A stretch of DNA of 40,744 nt from Companilactobacillus paralimentarius DSM 13238 = JCM 10415 (GTDB lineage: Bacteria; Bacillota; Bacilli; Lactobacillales; Lactobacillaceae): positions 1-40,744 of the forward strand of contig NZ_AZES01000031.1 in NCBI RefSeq assembly GCF_001434985.1, in the 5' to 3' direction. Positions 15,700 through 24,634 of this stretch are shown piece by piece; within the stretch, counting starts at the first letter, position 1, and each line of letters begins with the position of its first letter. The notes under the pieces were generated by a model that saw only the letters and a list, made by a program, of their open reading frames with translations, was not told the DNA's origin and did not search any database. The position numbers and the translations under genes were made by a program.

Positions 15700-16075
15700 T
15701 TTTACCCTCTTTTTTGAATGGACGAAAAGTCTCATGTTTAGATTGATATTCAGCGACGTCAATAATTTTATTATCTTTAAATTGAATTATTGAGGCACCG
15801 TCGAAGTCGTATTCAGTATGCTCAACAGCATGAAAATACCATAACACTGTATAAGTGTTTTTGTCTGTTGGGAGGATTTTATCAATTCGCCAGTTTAAAA
15901 CTTTTTGGCGATTCATCATATTGTCGATAAATTGATGTAGTTCATCCAGACCAATATATATAGGACCGTAACATTCGCGATAAATGATTTTTTCGTCGAT
16001 GTAGGTGTCTAGATCTGAAAAGTCCCGTGTAAGCCAGGATTGAAAATATTTTTTGATGATAGCTGTATTATCCAT
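15683..16075 (-). CDS. SnoaL-like/NTF2-like family protein
   Basis: This small cone-shaped NTF2-fold protein of 130 aa carries family features IIKKYFQSWLTRDFSDLDTYIDEKIIYRECYGPIYIGLDELHQFIDNMM and the C-terminal strands YTVLWYFHAVEHTEYDFDGASIIQFKDNKIIDVAEY. The fold serves as an isomerase, a hydrolase or a binding domain, and no specific function can be given. The ATG at 16075 is chosen because GGAG lies 7 nt before it; the in-frame ATG at 16087 has no Shine-Dalgarno. Overlap with the nitroreductase gene implies a two-gene operon. Confidence 0.8.
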   Translation of the reverse strand: MDNTAIIKKYFQSWLTRDFSDLDTYIDEKIIYRECYGPIYIGLDELHQFIDNMMNRQKVLNWRIDKILPTDKNTYTVLWYFHAVEHTEYDFDGASIIQFKDNKIIDVAEYQSKHETFRPFKKEGKNEFNN

Positions 16076-16190
16076 AAGATTCTCCATTGATTTTTTACAA
16101 GTTAACTTTAATTATAGGAATCTTTAGTAACCTTTTCTAGTACAAATAACAGTATTATCAAGTGATTGATCAATGTAATTGAGGATATTC

Positions 16191-16240
16191 AAATAAGCAC
16201 TAGTAATAATCTTTTTAGGGATCATTGCTAGTGCTTATTT
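16191..16240. terminator. Stem-loop between the SnoaL-like gene and katA
   Basis: A 13-bp perfect stem AAATAAGCACTAG / CTAGTGCTTATTT has a 24-nt loop that can pair further. T runs are short on either side. It lies 11 bp past the katA stop and is its probable terminator. Confidence 0.6.
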
Positions 16241-16250
16241 TCGTAAAAGT

Positions 16251-17699
16251 TTATTTTATATCATTTTCTGATAAATTTAATTCGTGAGCTACTCTTAAAC
16301 CATATTCTTTATCAGCGGCATAAAATTGTTTAGTTTCTAAAATTTGAATTTCTTTGTCATCAAAGCTTCCGAGTCCAGAAACAATATTTTCAATTAGTCT
16401 ATCTTTTTCATCGGATGTCAATAGACGATAAAGATCACCTGCTTGGGTCGTGTAGTCGACCTTGTATTCATAAGGAGTATTAGCAGCTTTACCTTCTACA
16501 TCAAATTTAGCGATACTTTTATTGATTTGTTCCTTAGGACCATTTTCTGAGTTGGGTTCGTAATTAACATTGCCATCGGGATTTTGCGTTTGCATAAATC
16601 CGTCACGAGCATAATTGTGTACGGGAACTACGGGCTTATTTACAGGTAACTGTTCATAGTTAGCTCCTAAACGGTATCTTTCGGCATCTTTGTAGCCGAA
16701 CAATCTACCCTGCAAAAGTTTATCAGGGGAAGCTTCAATTCCGGGTACAAAATTGGCAGGTGAGAAAGCAGATTCTTCGACATCTTGAAAATAGTTATCA
16801 GGATTTTCATTTAGCGTAAATTTACCAATTTTAATTAGAGGGTAGTCTTTTTGAGATACAACTTTAGTAACATCAAAAATATCCCATTTATAATTTAATC
16901 CTTCTTCATAGGGAATTAATTGTACGTAGACGGTCCAAGAAGGATAGTCTTTTTTCTCAATGGCGTCGAACAGCTCATCTTGTAAGTAATCTGTATTTTC
17001 ACCAGATAACTTTTCAGCTAAATCATTGGATAAGTTCTTAACACCCTGATCCGTTTTGAAATGGTATTTGACCCAGAATTGTTCACCTTTTTCGTTAACC
17101 CATTTAAATGTATGAGAACCATAGCCTTCCATCGTTCGATAAGATGCGGGGATTCCACGGTCTGACATTAGGATAGTTACTTGATGAAGAGATTCAGGCG
17201 AATGAGCCCAAAAATCCCACTGCATTTTCTGATTTCTTCGATTAGTACGAGGATCACGTTTTTGTGAATGTATGAAATCAGGAAACTTTAAAGGATCATT
17301 AACAAAAAATACTGGTGTGTTGTTACCAACAATATCGTAATTTCCTTCTTGAGTGTAAAATCTCAGGGCAAAGCCACGAACATCTCGAACGGTATCGGGA
17401 TAACCTTTTTCCCCGGCAACTTGAGAAAACCTGATAAAAATTGGTGTTTTCTTATTAACACCGTTGAATAAGTCAGCCTTAGTATACTGACTCATATCTT
17501 TAGTCAATTCAAAATAACCCTTGGCACCGGCACCTTTAGCGTGGACGACTCTTTCAGGGATTCGCTCGCGGTTAAAATGTGCGAGCTTTTCAAGAAGAGC
17601 ATAATCTTGAATTAAAACTGGTCCTCTAGTACCAGCGGTTAAGGAATGTTGATTGTCAGCCCAAGGTTGACCTGATTCAGTGGTAAGTTTTTCGGTCAT
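16251..17699 (-). CDS. katA: Haem catalase
   Basis: This 482-residue monofunctional clade 3 type catalase disproportionates hydrogen peroxide in the cytosol. The catalytic His53 lies in [20 protein letters not shown]. The distal Asn is in [12 protein letters not shown], and the proximal haem-ligand Tyr is in [15 protein letters not shown]. The frame is open back to 17807, but the ATG at 17699 follows GGAGAT and matches the family N-terminus. Lactobacilli generally do not make haem, so activity depends on haem supplied from outside. Two palindromes at its promoter suggest tight control. Confidence 0.97.
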   Translation of the reverse strand: MTEKLTTESGQPWADNQHSLTAGTRGPVLIQDYALLEKLAHFNRERIPERVVHAKGAGAKGYFELTKDMSQYTKADLFNGVNKKTPIFIRFSQVAGEKGYPDTVRDVRGFALRFYTQEGNYDIVGNNTPVFFVNDPLKFPDFIHSQKRDPRTNRRNQKMQWDFWAHSPESLHQVTILMSDRGIPASYRTMEGYGSHTFKWVNEKGEQFWVKYHFKTDQGVKNLSNDLAEKLSGENTDYLQDELFDAIEKKDYPSWTVYVQLIPYEEGLNYKWDIFDVTKVVSQKDYPLIKIGKFTLNENPDNYFQDVEESAFSPANFVPGIEASPDKLLQGRLFGYKDAERYRLGANYEQLPVNKPVVPVHNYARDGFMQTQNPDGNVNYEPNSENGPKEQINKSIAKFDVEGKAANTPYEYKVDYTTQAGDLYRLLTSDEKDRLIENIVSGLGSFDDKEIQILETKQFYAADKEYGLRVAHELNLSENDIK

Positions 17700-17748
17700 A
17701 TTCTTATCTCCATTATTTTTCAAGCAAGAGGCTATTAAATGTCTCATT

Positions 17749-17816
17749 ACAATTTGGATTGATTCAAATTGTGATTTTATACTAAGAAAAAAGTACATAA
17801 TAGTCAATTATTATGT
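17749..17816 (-). promoter_or_regulatory. katA: katA promoter region with two palindromes
   Basis: On the minus strand a TATAAA -10 (17776-17781) follows a TTGACT (17802-17807) at an unusual 20-bp spacing. The dyad ACATAATA-N6-TATTATGT (17795-17816) encloses the TTGACT. A second perfect dyad ACAATTTG-N8-CAAATTGT (17749-17772) begins 4 bp after the -10. Neither matches the PerR consensus closely. Both are good operator candidates. Confidence 0.6.
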
Positions 17817-17904
17817 ATTTTTATTGAAAAATATGAGTTTTTAAAGGCTATATATTGATATATGACGATTGAAAAGAATAATCATCCTTATTTGTTCAAA
17901 TAAA

Positions 17905-18261
17905 TTAATTAGTTAAAGAATAACTTTCTTTTAATAAATTGATTATTTGTTTCCATTCAACTGTGCCATCTAAAATAATGGAAATCCAATGTTCTTTATT
18001 CATGTGATAAGCAGACAAATAACCAGAGGCATTTCTTAAAATAGAATTTATTTCAGGATTAATTTTCACATCAAGTAAGTCAATGCTCCCCGTACCATCC
18101 AAACCTAATTTATTTTTTTCAACAGGCATGATTAAACCAAACCATTTGCCACTGTCTTTGTGGCGGAGTACTTGATAATCGGGGAATTTCTTGAATGGCT
18201 TGTCTATGTATGTGTCCTCTGATTTGTTAACATATTCAATTAATTGATCTGTAAGTTCCAT
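17905..18261 (-). CDS. MmcQ/YjbR family protein
   Basis: This 118-residue protein of the MmcQ/YjbR family has an MmcQ-like double-wing fold. It shows the expected LTDQLIEYVNKSEDTYIDKPFKKFPDYQVLRHKDSGKWFGLIM, then LLDVKINPE and the C-terminal GYLSAYHMNKEHWISIILDGTVEWKQIINLLKESY. The fold resembles CyaY and DNA-binding proteins, but the role is not established. Its start codon overlaps the rarA stop region at 18261, so it is translated from the rarA transcript. Confidence 0.88.
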   Translation of the reverse strand: MELTDQLIEYVNKSEDTYIDKPFKKFPDYQVLRHKDSGKWFGLIMPVEKNKLGLDGTGSIDLLDVKINPEINSILRNASGYLSAYHMNKEHWISIILDGTVEWKQIINLLKESYSLTN

Positions 18262-19547
18262 TATTGTTGTCCCTTATTTGAATCGGAGTCTTTGTAATCT
18301 TCCTGATAAATATAGCGATGTAGTTTCAAATATTGTTCTCCCAATTTTTTCTCGTTGTTGTTGTCCTTAGGATAATAATAACGACGCCCTTTTAAACCCT
18401 TTGGCATATAGTTTTGTTGAGCAAGTTGGTGCGGTGATGCAAAGGGAGAATCTATTAAGCCTCCACCAGTAATTTCTTCGGAATGTTTATAATGCATATC
18501 TCGCAAACCTTTAGGCATGGGGTGTTCGTTGGGATGCTCAGTATCTTGATCTAATTTTTCCCAAGTCTCATCAAATGATACTGATTTAGGGGAGATACAC
18601 ATAAGCATTGTGGCAGACATTAGTGGATATTTGGCCTTTGGCATTCCAATTTTTTCGGCTTGATTAGCGGCCACAACGATTTGAGTAACTTGTTGAGGGT
18701 TAGCCAATCCAATATAAGTGTATGGAATTTCACGTAATCTGCGTACGACTGATGGTAAATCGTTATTTTTCAATAATACTGCTAAATAATATAACGCTGC
18801 ATCTGTATCAGAACCGGCCATGGAATCAGAATAGGCGGAAAGATAGTCATAGTGTTTAGTGGCCTTTTTATCGTAATTGAAATGTTGCTGCTGGGCAAAT
18901 TTTTTCACGTTTTCGACAGTGATTTTATCGGGATTAATTGCGTGAATTGTTTCTAAAGTATTCAAAGCAATTCTCAAGTCACCATCAGCAGAAATAGCGA
19001 TTAGTTTCAAAGAGTCAGTTTCGACTTGTTCGTCAGTTAATTTATAGATTTCAGTCACAGCACGTTTCAACATAGTCTCGATATCCGTGTCACTAAGTGA
19101 TTTGAATTCAAAAATCTGACTTCGAGAACGAATAGCGGGAACGATTGACATAATTGGATTCTCAGTCGTAGATCCGATTAGCATAATATGACCGTTTTCC
19201 AAATAAGGTAGTAGAAAATCTTGCAAGGTCTTGGTCATACGATGGATTTCGTCTATCAGTAAGACAAATGAATCGTCAGGATATTGATCAATTTGTTTAG
19301 TCAATTTGGCTTTGTTATCAGTAGAAGCATTGAACGAGTCGAAAGGATAATTGTTAGCCTTAGCAATAATTTTGGCTAGGGTAGTTTTGCCCGTGCCAGG
19401 TGGTCCCCACAATAATAGAGGGATGTTAACGTGTTGATCGATAATTTGTCTTAAAGGTTGTCCAGTTTTTAATAATTCTTGTTGACCAACCATTTGATCA
19501 AGGGTTTGTGGCCTCATTAAATCGGCTAGTGGTGTTTTGAATGACAA
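18261..19547 (-). CDS. rarA: Replication-associated recombination protein RarA (MgsA)
   Basis: RarA is an AAA+ ATPase related to clamp loaders that acts at stalled replication forks. This copy has 428 aa. Walker A GPPGTGKT lies at about 48-55, Walker B VLLIDEIHR at about 95-104 and sensor 1 LIGSTTENP further on. The arginine finger region is in IVPAIRSRSQIFEF, and the C-terminal tetramerisation part includes GLRDMHYKHS. The initiation codon is TTG at 19547, preceded by AAAGGAA at 7-8 nt; no better start lies nearby. It is co-directional with the MmcQ/YjbR gene. Confidence 0.95.
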   Translation of the reverse strand: MSFKTPLADLMRPQTLDQMVGQQELLKTGQPLRQIIDQHVNIPLLLWGPPGTGKTTLAKIIAKANNYPFDSFNASTDNKAKLTKQIDQYPDDSFVLLIDEIHRMTKTLQDFLLPYLENGHIMLIGSTTENPIMSIVPAIRSRSQIFEFKSLSDTDIETMLKRAVTEIYKLTDEQVETDSLKLIAISADGDLRIALNTLETIHAINPDKITVENVKKFAQQQHFNYDKKATKHYDYLSAYSDSMAGSDTDAALYYLAVLLKNNDLPSVVRRLREIPYTYIGLANPQQVTQIVVAANQAEKIGMPKAKYPLMSATMLMCISPKSVSFDETWEKLDQDTEHPNEHPMPKGLRDMHYKHSEEITGGGLIDSPFASPHQLAQQNYMPKGLKGRRYYYPKDNNNEKKLGEQYLKLHRYIYQEDYKDSDSNKGQQ

Positions 19548-19762
19548 TATTTTATTCCTTTCTTAATTGATTAGGAAATAGTTATTCCTATTATCACAGA
19601 TAAAGTTCAGAAAATAAATATTTTGTATTAGAAAGAACTAATTATAATACATTTATTTGCAATTAAATTTTTTTCAACATATTTCAGATTAGAATTAAAG
19701 AATCTTCATCTTGTGACTATATATAAAATCTTAAATTTATTCAGAGTTTTTAGAAAATAAAA

Positions 19763-19790
19763 ATGCCGTAAACTCAACGTTTACGACACT
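19763..19790 (-). terminator. Terminator of the tRNA gene
   Basis: The stem GCCGTAAAC / GTTTACGAC (one G-T pair, 5-nt loop) is followed on the minus strand by an ATTTTTATTTT tract. The 215 bp between here and the rarA start hold no gene I can support. Confidence 0.75.
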
Positions 19791-19827
19791 TTTATAATTA
19801 TAAAATATAATGGAATTTGATACATTA

Positions 19828-19900
19828 TCACCCGTATGGGAATCGAACCCATAACTCCACCTTGAGAGGGTGGCGTCTTAAACCATTTGACCAACGGGCA
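19828..19900 (-). tRNA. tRNA-Glu, anticodon CUC
   Basis: A 73-nt cloverleaf reads TGCCCGT (acceptor), TG, GTC/GAC D-stem with the AAATGGTTTAA loop, CCACC-CTCTCAA-GGTGG anticodon arm, AGTT variable loop, ATGGG-TTCGATT-CCCAT T-arm and ACGGGTG with discriminator A. Anticodon CUC reads GAG. CCA is not encoded. The first two acceptor pairs are U-G and G-U wobbles, which is unusual. The D and T arms agree with other Firmicutes tRNA-Glu genes. A strong promoter and terminator flank it. Confidence 0.88.
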
Positions 19901-19917
19901 ATTAAACAACAATCATT

Positions 19918-19947
19918 ATTTTACCTATAAAGTAGGGACGGTGTCAA
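19918..19947 (-). promoter_or_regulatory. tRNA-Glu promoter
   Basis: On the minus strand a perfect TTGACA (19942-19947), an 18-bp spacer and TAAAAT (19918-19923) lie about 18 bp before the tRNA. Confidence 0.7.
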
Positions 19948-19956
19948 TAATAATTG

Positions 19957-20175
19957 TTAATTATTTTTATCTTTTGTTTTAATTATCAATATATAAATCA
20001 GCATTCCAATCAAGACGATAGTATAAATAGCACTGGCAAAGCCAGCATATTCCATAATGATCCAACCAGTAATTCTAGCACTGGCCATTAGTAACATTGA
20101 CAGTACGCCGAACATAACAATTTTTCTTAAAAGGCTTTGATAAATTTCATTGAACTTTTTCTGATTATTTCTCAT
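19957..20175 (-). CDS. Small two-helix membrane protein, function unknown
   Basis: This 72-residue protein has a charged N-terminus and two membrane segments (about 19-37 and 43-63), then a short basic tail. I recognise no family. Its ATG overlaps the stop codon of the CPBP protease gene by 4 bp, indicating coupled translation and possibly a functional pairing in the membrane. Confidence 0.7.
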   Translation of the reverse strand: MRNNQKKFNEIYQSLLRKIVMFGVLSMLLMASARITGWIIMEYAGFASAIYTIVLIGMLIYILIIKTKDKNN

Positions 20176-20870
20176 AGTAAGATAACTCCTGAAATAGCTA
20201 AACCACTGAAGATAGCAAGAAAATTGTTGAGAAAGTGAACAGTAATGTCAGCCTTAATATTCTTAGTTCGATAATAAACGCCTGCTAGAACGATACCTAG
20301 CAACACTTTTGAAAGAGCATAAATCCAATCGGTTCCAGTTCCAAAGGGTGCATGGACGTAGCCAAAGAATATACCACTCAACAAAACCGATATTAATGGA
20401 CTATTAACAAAGAACCAATTCATAAAAATACCGCGGAAAATTATTTCTTCCAAAATTGGTGCAACAATCACGCTAAAAATAACTAGAATAGCTATATTAT
20501 TTTTACCAATCAATTGTAAAGCTTCGACATTGGCATTACTACTCTTCATAAAAGGAACAGTGGCAAAATTAATGAAGCCGATTAAAACAGTTGCGATTAA
20601 GATAATTAGCCAGGTCTTTTTAGTAAATTTTTGAGTAGGGAACTTTTGTACGCGTTTAAACACAAAAATAATTATGATAGCAGCGACAATTAGCAATATA
20701 ATGGTTATAATTGGTGCAATTTTCAGATAAGATTGGTAACTTGATCCGAGTTGCTTTTTGGTCAATGTCAGAATACTTAATGGAAGTTGCTCTAATAAAA
20801 ATAGAGCCAAAAAGGCTATAATATGGAATATAGTTTTTATAGGTTGATAATTATTTTTAGAATTATTCAT
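20172..20870 (-). CDS. CPBP family intramembrane glutamic protease
   Basis: This protein of 232 aa has about seven membrane segments and the full ABI/CPBP motif set. EExxxR appears as EEIIFR (Glu141, Glu142, Arg146), FxxxH as FGYVH (His173) and HxxxN as HFLNN (His212, Asn216). In lactic acid bacteria such proteins are often linked to bacteriocin self-immunity or maturation, but no bacteriocin gene is visible here. It is divergent from the ABC exporter operon and is followed by a coupled small membrane protein. Confidence 0.88.
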   Translation of the reverse strand: MNNSKNNYQPIKTIFHIIAFLALFLLEQLPLSILTLTKKQLGSSYQSYLKIAPIITIILLIVAAIIIIFVFKRVQKFPTQKFTKKTWLIILIATVLIGFINFATVPFMKSSNANVEALQLIGKNNIAILVIFSVIVAPILEEIIFRGIFMNWFFVNSPLISVLLSGIFFGYVHAPFGTGTDWIYALSKVLLGIVLAGVYYRTKNIKADITVHFLNNFLAIFSGLAISGVILL

Positions 20871-20908
20871 TAAAAAGCCACCTTATTTAAGATAATTATT
20901 AGAATTAT

Positions 20909-20936
20909 TTGATAATTAGTGCTTTAATACTATAAT
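20909..20936 (+). promoter_or_regulatory. ABC exporter operon promoter
   Basis: TTGATA (20909-20914), a 16-bp spacer and a perfect TATAAT (20931-20936) lie 32 bp upstream of the start codon. Several AT-rich repeats surround the -35. Confidence 0.65.
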
Positions 20937-20967
20937 GCTATGTGAGTTTTTTAAAGGGAGTGAATAA

Positions 20968-22689
20968 ATGTTCAAGATTGCTCGAGGAAGGATCAATGTT
21001 TGGCAAGTGCTTGCGGCAATTATTTTTATGATTTTCCAAGTTATTGCAACGTTATATATCCCTAATCTAACATCAGACATTGTTAATAAAGGTGTTATTA
21101 CTGGTGATACTGACTTCATTGTCAGCGCTGGTATTAAAATGATTGTTGTATCATTTATCACCGTTATAGCAGCGTTTGGTAATGTCTTGATGGCGTCACA
21201 AGCGTCACAAGGATTAGGTCGAAAGTTAAGATCCGATTTATTCAAGAAAATATTATACTTTACACATGATGAGTTCGACAAATTTGAGACTTCATCTCTA
21301 ACAACTAGAACAACGAATGATGTTGTCCAAATTCAAAATGTAATGATCATGATGTTGAGAATGATGATTATGGCACCGATTATGCTGATTGGTGCAAGTT
21401 TCATGGCCTATCAAAAGAACGCAGAAATGACGAAGATCTTTTTGATCTCGATTCCTATTTTGCTTGTTCTAGTGGGAGCTGTGATGTTTTTTGCTGTTCC
21501 TTTGTTTAAGGCAATGCAAAAGAAAACTGATTGTTTGAACTTGGTCTTCCGTGAAGGTTTGACAGGGGTACGTGTTATTCGTGCCTTCAGACAAGATAAA
21601 TTTGAACAAGATAGATTTAATGATGCTAACCAAGATTATACTAACAATGCGGTTAAAGTATTTAGTATCGTTGCATTGATGTTCCCAATTGTTACTTTGA
21701 TTATGAGTGGTACTAATGTTGGTATCACTTGGCTGGGTGCTCATTATATTGCTAATCAGTCAATGGAAATTGGTAATATGATTGCCTTTATGACTTATGC
21801 TATGCAAATTTTAATGAGTTTTATGATCTTATCAATGGTCTTTGTATTTGTTCCCCGTGCTTCAGCTTCAACTGCCCGTATTCAAGAAGTTTTTGAAACA
21901 AAAAGTAAAATTGATGTTGTAGCTAAACCAGCTAAACTTAAGAATGAACCTGCTCTTAGTTTTAATGATGTTAACTTCCGTTATGCTGGAGCCGAAAAGT
22001 TGGCTTTAGCTAATTTGAATTTTAACATGACTAAGGGTCAAACCTTAGCAATTATCGGTGGTACTGGTTCAGGTAAAAGTACTCTAATCAATTTGATTCC
22101 TAGATTTTATGATGCCGAAACGGGTGTTGTAAGTATTAATGGAACCGATGTTAAGGCTTTGAGTACTGAGGATATCAATAGTAAAGTCTCAATGGTTCCC
22201 CAAAAGGCCTACTTATTTAGAGGGACAATTCGTGACAATATGCTCTATGGTAAACCAGATGCTACTGATGATGAAATTTGGCATGCACTAGAGGTTGCTC
22301 AAGCAGCGGACTTTGTTAGTGAATTGGATGACAAGCTCGATTCAGAAGTTGAACAAGGCGGAGAGAACTTCTCTGGTGGTCAAAAGCAACGTTTAGCAAT
22401 TGCCAGAGCTTTAGTCAAAGATGCTTCAATTTATGTCTTTGATGATTCATTCTCAGCTCTTGATTTCAAAACTGATTTGAATTTAAGAACAGCATTGAGA
22501 AATGATGAAAAAATCAGTCAGAGCGTTGTTGTTATTGTCGGTCAACGTATTTCAACAGTTGCTGATGCTGATCAAATTGTTGTCTTAGATGATGGTAAGA
22601 TGGTCGGATTAGGAACGCATGCTGAATTGAAAGCAAATAATAAGACTTATCAAGAAATAATTGAGTCTCAATTAAAGGAGGGTAAGTAA
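20968..22689 (+). CDS. ABC exporter half-transporter, first subunit (LmrC/YfiB-like)
   Basis: The 573-residue product has an N-terminal six-helix exporter domain (about 15-300) and a C-terminal nucleotide-binding domain. It carries Walker A GGTGSGKST, Q-loop VPQKAYLF, signature FSGGQKQR and Walker B IYVFDDSFSALD. The residue after the Walker B Asp is Asp in place of the catalytic Glu, so this half contributes a degenerate ATP site. This is the usual state of one partner in heterodimeric multidrug exporters (LmrCD, BmrCD). GGGAG lies upstream of the ATG. It overlaps the next gene by one base (TAATG). Confidence 0.92.
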   Translation: MFKIARGRINVWQVLAAIIFMIFQVIATLYIPNLTSDIVNKGVITGDTDFIVSAGIKMIVVSFITVIAAFGNVLMASQASQGLGRKLRSDLFKKILYFTHDEFDKFETSSLTTRTTNDVVQIQNVMIMMLRMMIMAPIMLIGASFMAYQKNAEMTKIFLISIPILLVLVGAVMFFAVPLFKAMQKKTDCLNLVFREGLTGVRVIRAFRQDKFEQDRFNDANQDYTNNAVKVFSIVALMFPIVTLIMSGTNVGITWLGAHYIANQSMEIGNMIAFMTYAMQILMSFMILSMVFVFVPRASASTARIQEVFETKSKIDVVAKPAKLKNEPALSFNDVNFRYAGAEKLALANLNFNMTKGQTLAIIGGTGSGKSTLINLIPRFYDAETGVVSINGTDVKALSTEDINSKVSMVPQKAYLFRGTIRDNMLYGKPDATDDEIWHALEVAQAADFVSELDDKLDSEVEQGGENFSGGQKQRLAIARALVKDASIYVFDDSFSALDFKTDLNLRTALRNDEKISQSVVVIVGQRISTVADADQIVVLDDGKMVGLGTHAELKANNKTYQEIIESQLKEGK

Positions 22690-24557
22690 TGGCTGAGAAA
22701 AATAATCAATCACCCTCAGTAGGACATGGTCCTGGACCTGGGCCAGCGGTTGTTGTTAAACCTAAGAACTTCTGGAAAACAACTGGTCGTTTAGCTAAGT
22801 ACATGTCCGGTTATATGGTCGGAATAATTTTTGTCTTGATCTTAGCGATTGCTTCGGCTGTCTTCCAAATTAAGACTCCTAAGATTTTAGGTGAAGCTAC
22901 AACTGAGATCTATAAGGGATTAATGACTGGTGTAGCTCAACAAAAAGCCGGATTAAAGATTAATGGTCTGCCAATTGATTTTAGTAAGATCGAACATATT
23001 ATTTTAATCGTTATCTTGATGTATTTGGCTTCAGCTGTTTTCAACTTTATTCAACAATTCGTTATGACTCGTATTTCACAACGGACAGTTTATAAACTAA
23101 GACGTGATTTGAAGTCAAAGATGGCACGTTTACCAATCGTTTATTACGATTCTCATTCTAATGGTGATATTATGTCACGTGCTATCAATGATATGGATAA
23201 CATTGCCGGAACCTTGCAACAAAGTTTGACTCAGTTGGTAACTAGTACTGTAACTTTTATTGGTGTTATTTGGATGATGTTCACAATTAGTTGGCAAATG
23301 AGTTTGATTGCTTTAGCCACTGTTCCTTTAAGTTTGATTGTTGTTGGAATTATTGCCCCATAATCACAAAAATTCTTCAAACGTCAACAAGCTTCACTAG
23401 GTCTTTTGAACAACCAAGTTGAAGAGAACTATACGGGACATGTTGTTGTTAAGAGTTTTAATCATGAAGATGAATCAATTGAAGAATTTGAAAAGGAAAA
23501 TACTAAACTTTATAAGGCTTCCTGGAAAGCTCAAATGATTTCTGGTATTGTCATGCCTTTGATGACTTTCATCAATAACTTAGGTTATGTTTTAGTAGCC
23601 ATTTATGGTGGAATTCAAGTTGCCAATGGTAATGTCTCATTAGGTAACATTCAAGCTTTCTTACAATATATGAATCAATTTTCACAACCAATCTCACAAT
23701 TAGCTAATTTAACCAATACAATTCAGGCTACCGTGGCTTCAGCGGAACGTGTCTTTGAAATTTTGGATGAACCTGAAATGGAAAATGATACAGTTGATGT
23801 ACCCGATGTTGAAACTGATAATAAGGTTACGCTTGATCATGTTAAATTTGGTTATGAACACAAGCCAATTCTTTTGGAAGATTACAATTTAGATGTCAAA
23901 CCAGGTCAAATGATAGCTATTGTTGGTCCAACGGGTGCTGGTAAGACAACTATCATTAATTTGTTGGAACGTTTTTATGATGTTAAAGGTGGTTCCATTA
24001 AACTAGATGGTAAAGATATTCGTAATATGACACGTGAACAAGTCAGAAGTCATTATGCGATGGTCCTTCAGGATACTTGGCTCTTTACTGGTTCTATCTA
24101 TGATAATTTGAAATACAGTCGTGAAGACGCTACTAAGGATGAAATTATTGAAGCTGCCAAAGCAGCCCATGTAGACAACTTTGTTCGTCAATTGCCAAAG
24201 GGTTATGACACGGTATTGAATGAGGAAGCTTCGAATATTTCACAAGGACAAAGACAGTTAATTACCATTGCTCGTGCCTTTGTAGCTGATCCTGAGATTT
24301 TGATTTTGGATGAAGCAACAAGTTCGGTTGATACTAGAACAGAGTTACATATTCAACATGCGATGGAACGTTTGTTGAAGAACAGAACAAGTTTCGTTGT
24401 AGCTCACAGACTTTCAACAATTCAAAATGCCGATAAAATTATTGTGATGAATCATGGTTCAATCGTGGAAACAGGTAATCACGATGAGCTTATGGCCAAG
24501 AACGGCTTCTATGCTGATCTTTATAATTCACAATTTGCTGGAAATGTCGCTTTGTAA
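22689..24557 (+). pseudogene. ABC exporter second subunit (LmrD/YfiC-like), interrupted by in-frame TAA
   Basis: The frame runs uninterrupted in register for 622 codons except for TAA at 23361-23363 (codon 225), between GIIAP and SQKFFKRQQ. After it the same frame continues with the rest of the membrane domain and a full nucleotide-binding domain: Walker A GPTGAGKTT, signature ISQGQRQ and Walker B LILDEATSSVD. The stop falls after about four membrane helices. No Shine-Dalgarno precedes possible restarts such as the TTG at 23406. Canonical Walker B and non-canonical signature complement the first subunit exactly, so the ancestral pair was functional. A Gly/Pro-rich N-terminal stretch (GHGPGPGPA) is normal for the type. 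Without readthrough no exporter is made. Confidence 0.85.
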
Positions 24558-24577
24558 AAAAGATAGATATATAATTG

Positions 24578-24605
24578 GAACGTGTTTATAGCACGTTCTT
24601 TTTTT
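24578..24605 (+). terminator. Terminator of the ABC exporter operon
   Basis: The 7-bp stem GAACGTG / CACGTTC with a 7-nt loop is followed by seven Ts. Confidence 0.8.
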
Positions 24606-24634
24606 ATACTTTTTATTACGAGAGGCAGGATTTT

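Noticed and set aside
17749-17816. PerR boxes at the katA promoter
   Set aside because: The dyads do not match TTATAATNATTATAA closely enough; I list them as operators of unknown regulators.
19828-19900. Suppressor tRNA explaining the two TAA codons
   Set aside because: The anticodon is CUC, which reads GAG and cannot pair with UAA.
23406-24557. Separate gene for the C-terminal part of the exporter
   Set aside because: It begins inside the membrane domain at a TTG with no ribosome site, and the frame is continuous with the upstream part; it is the distal half of an interrupted gene.
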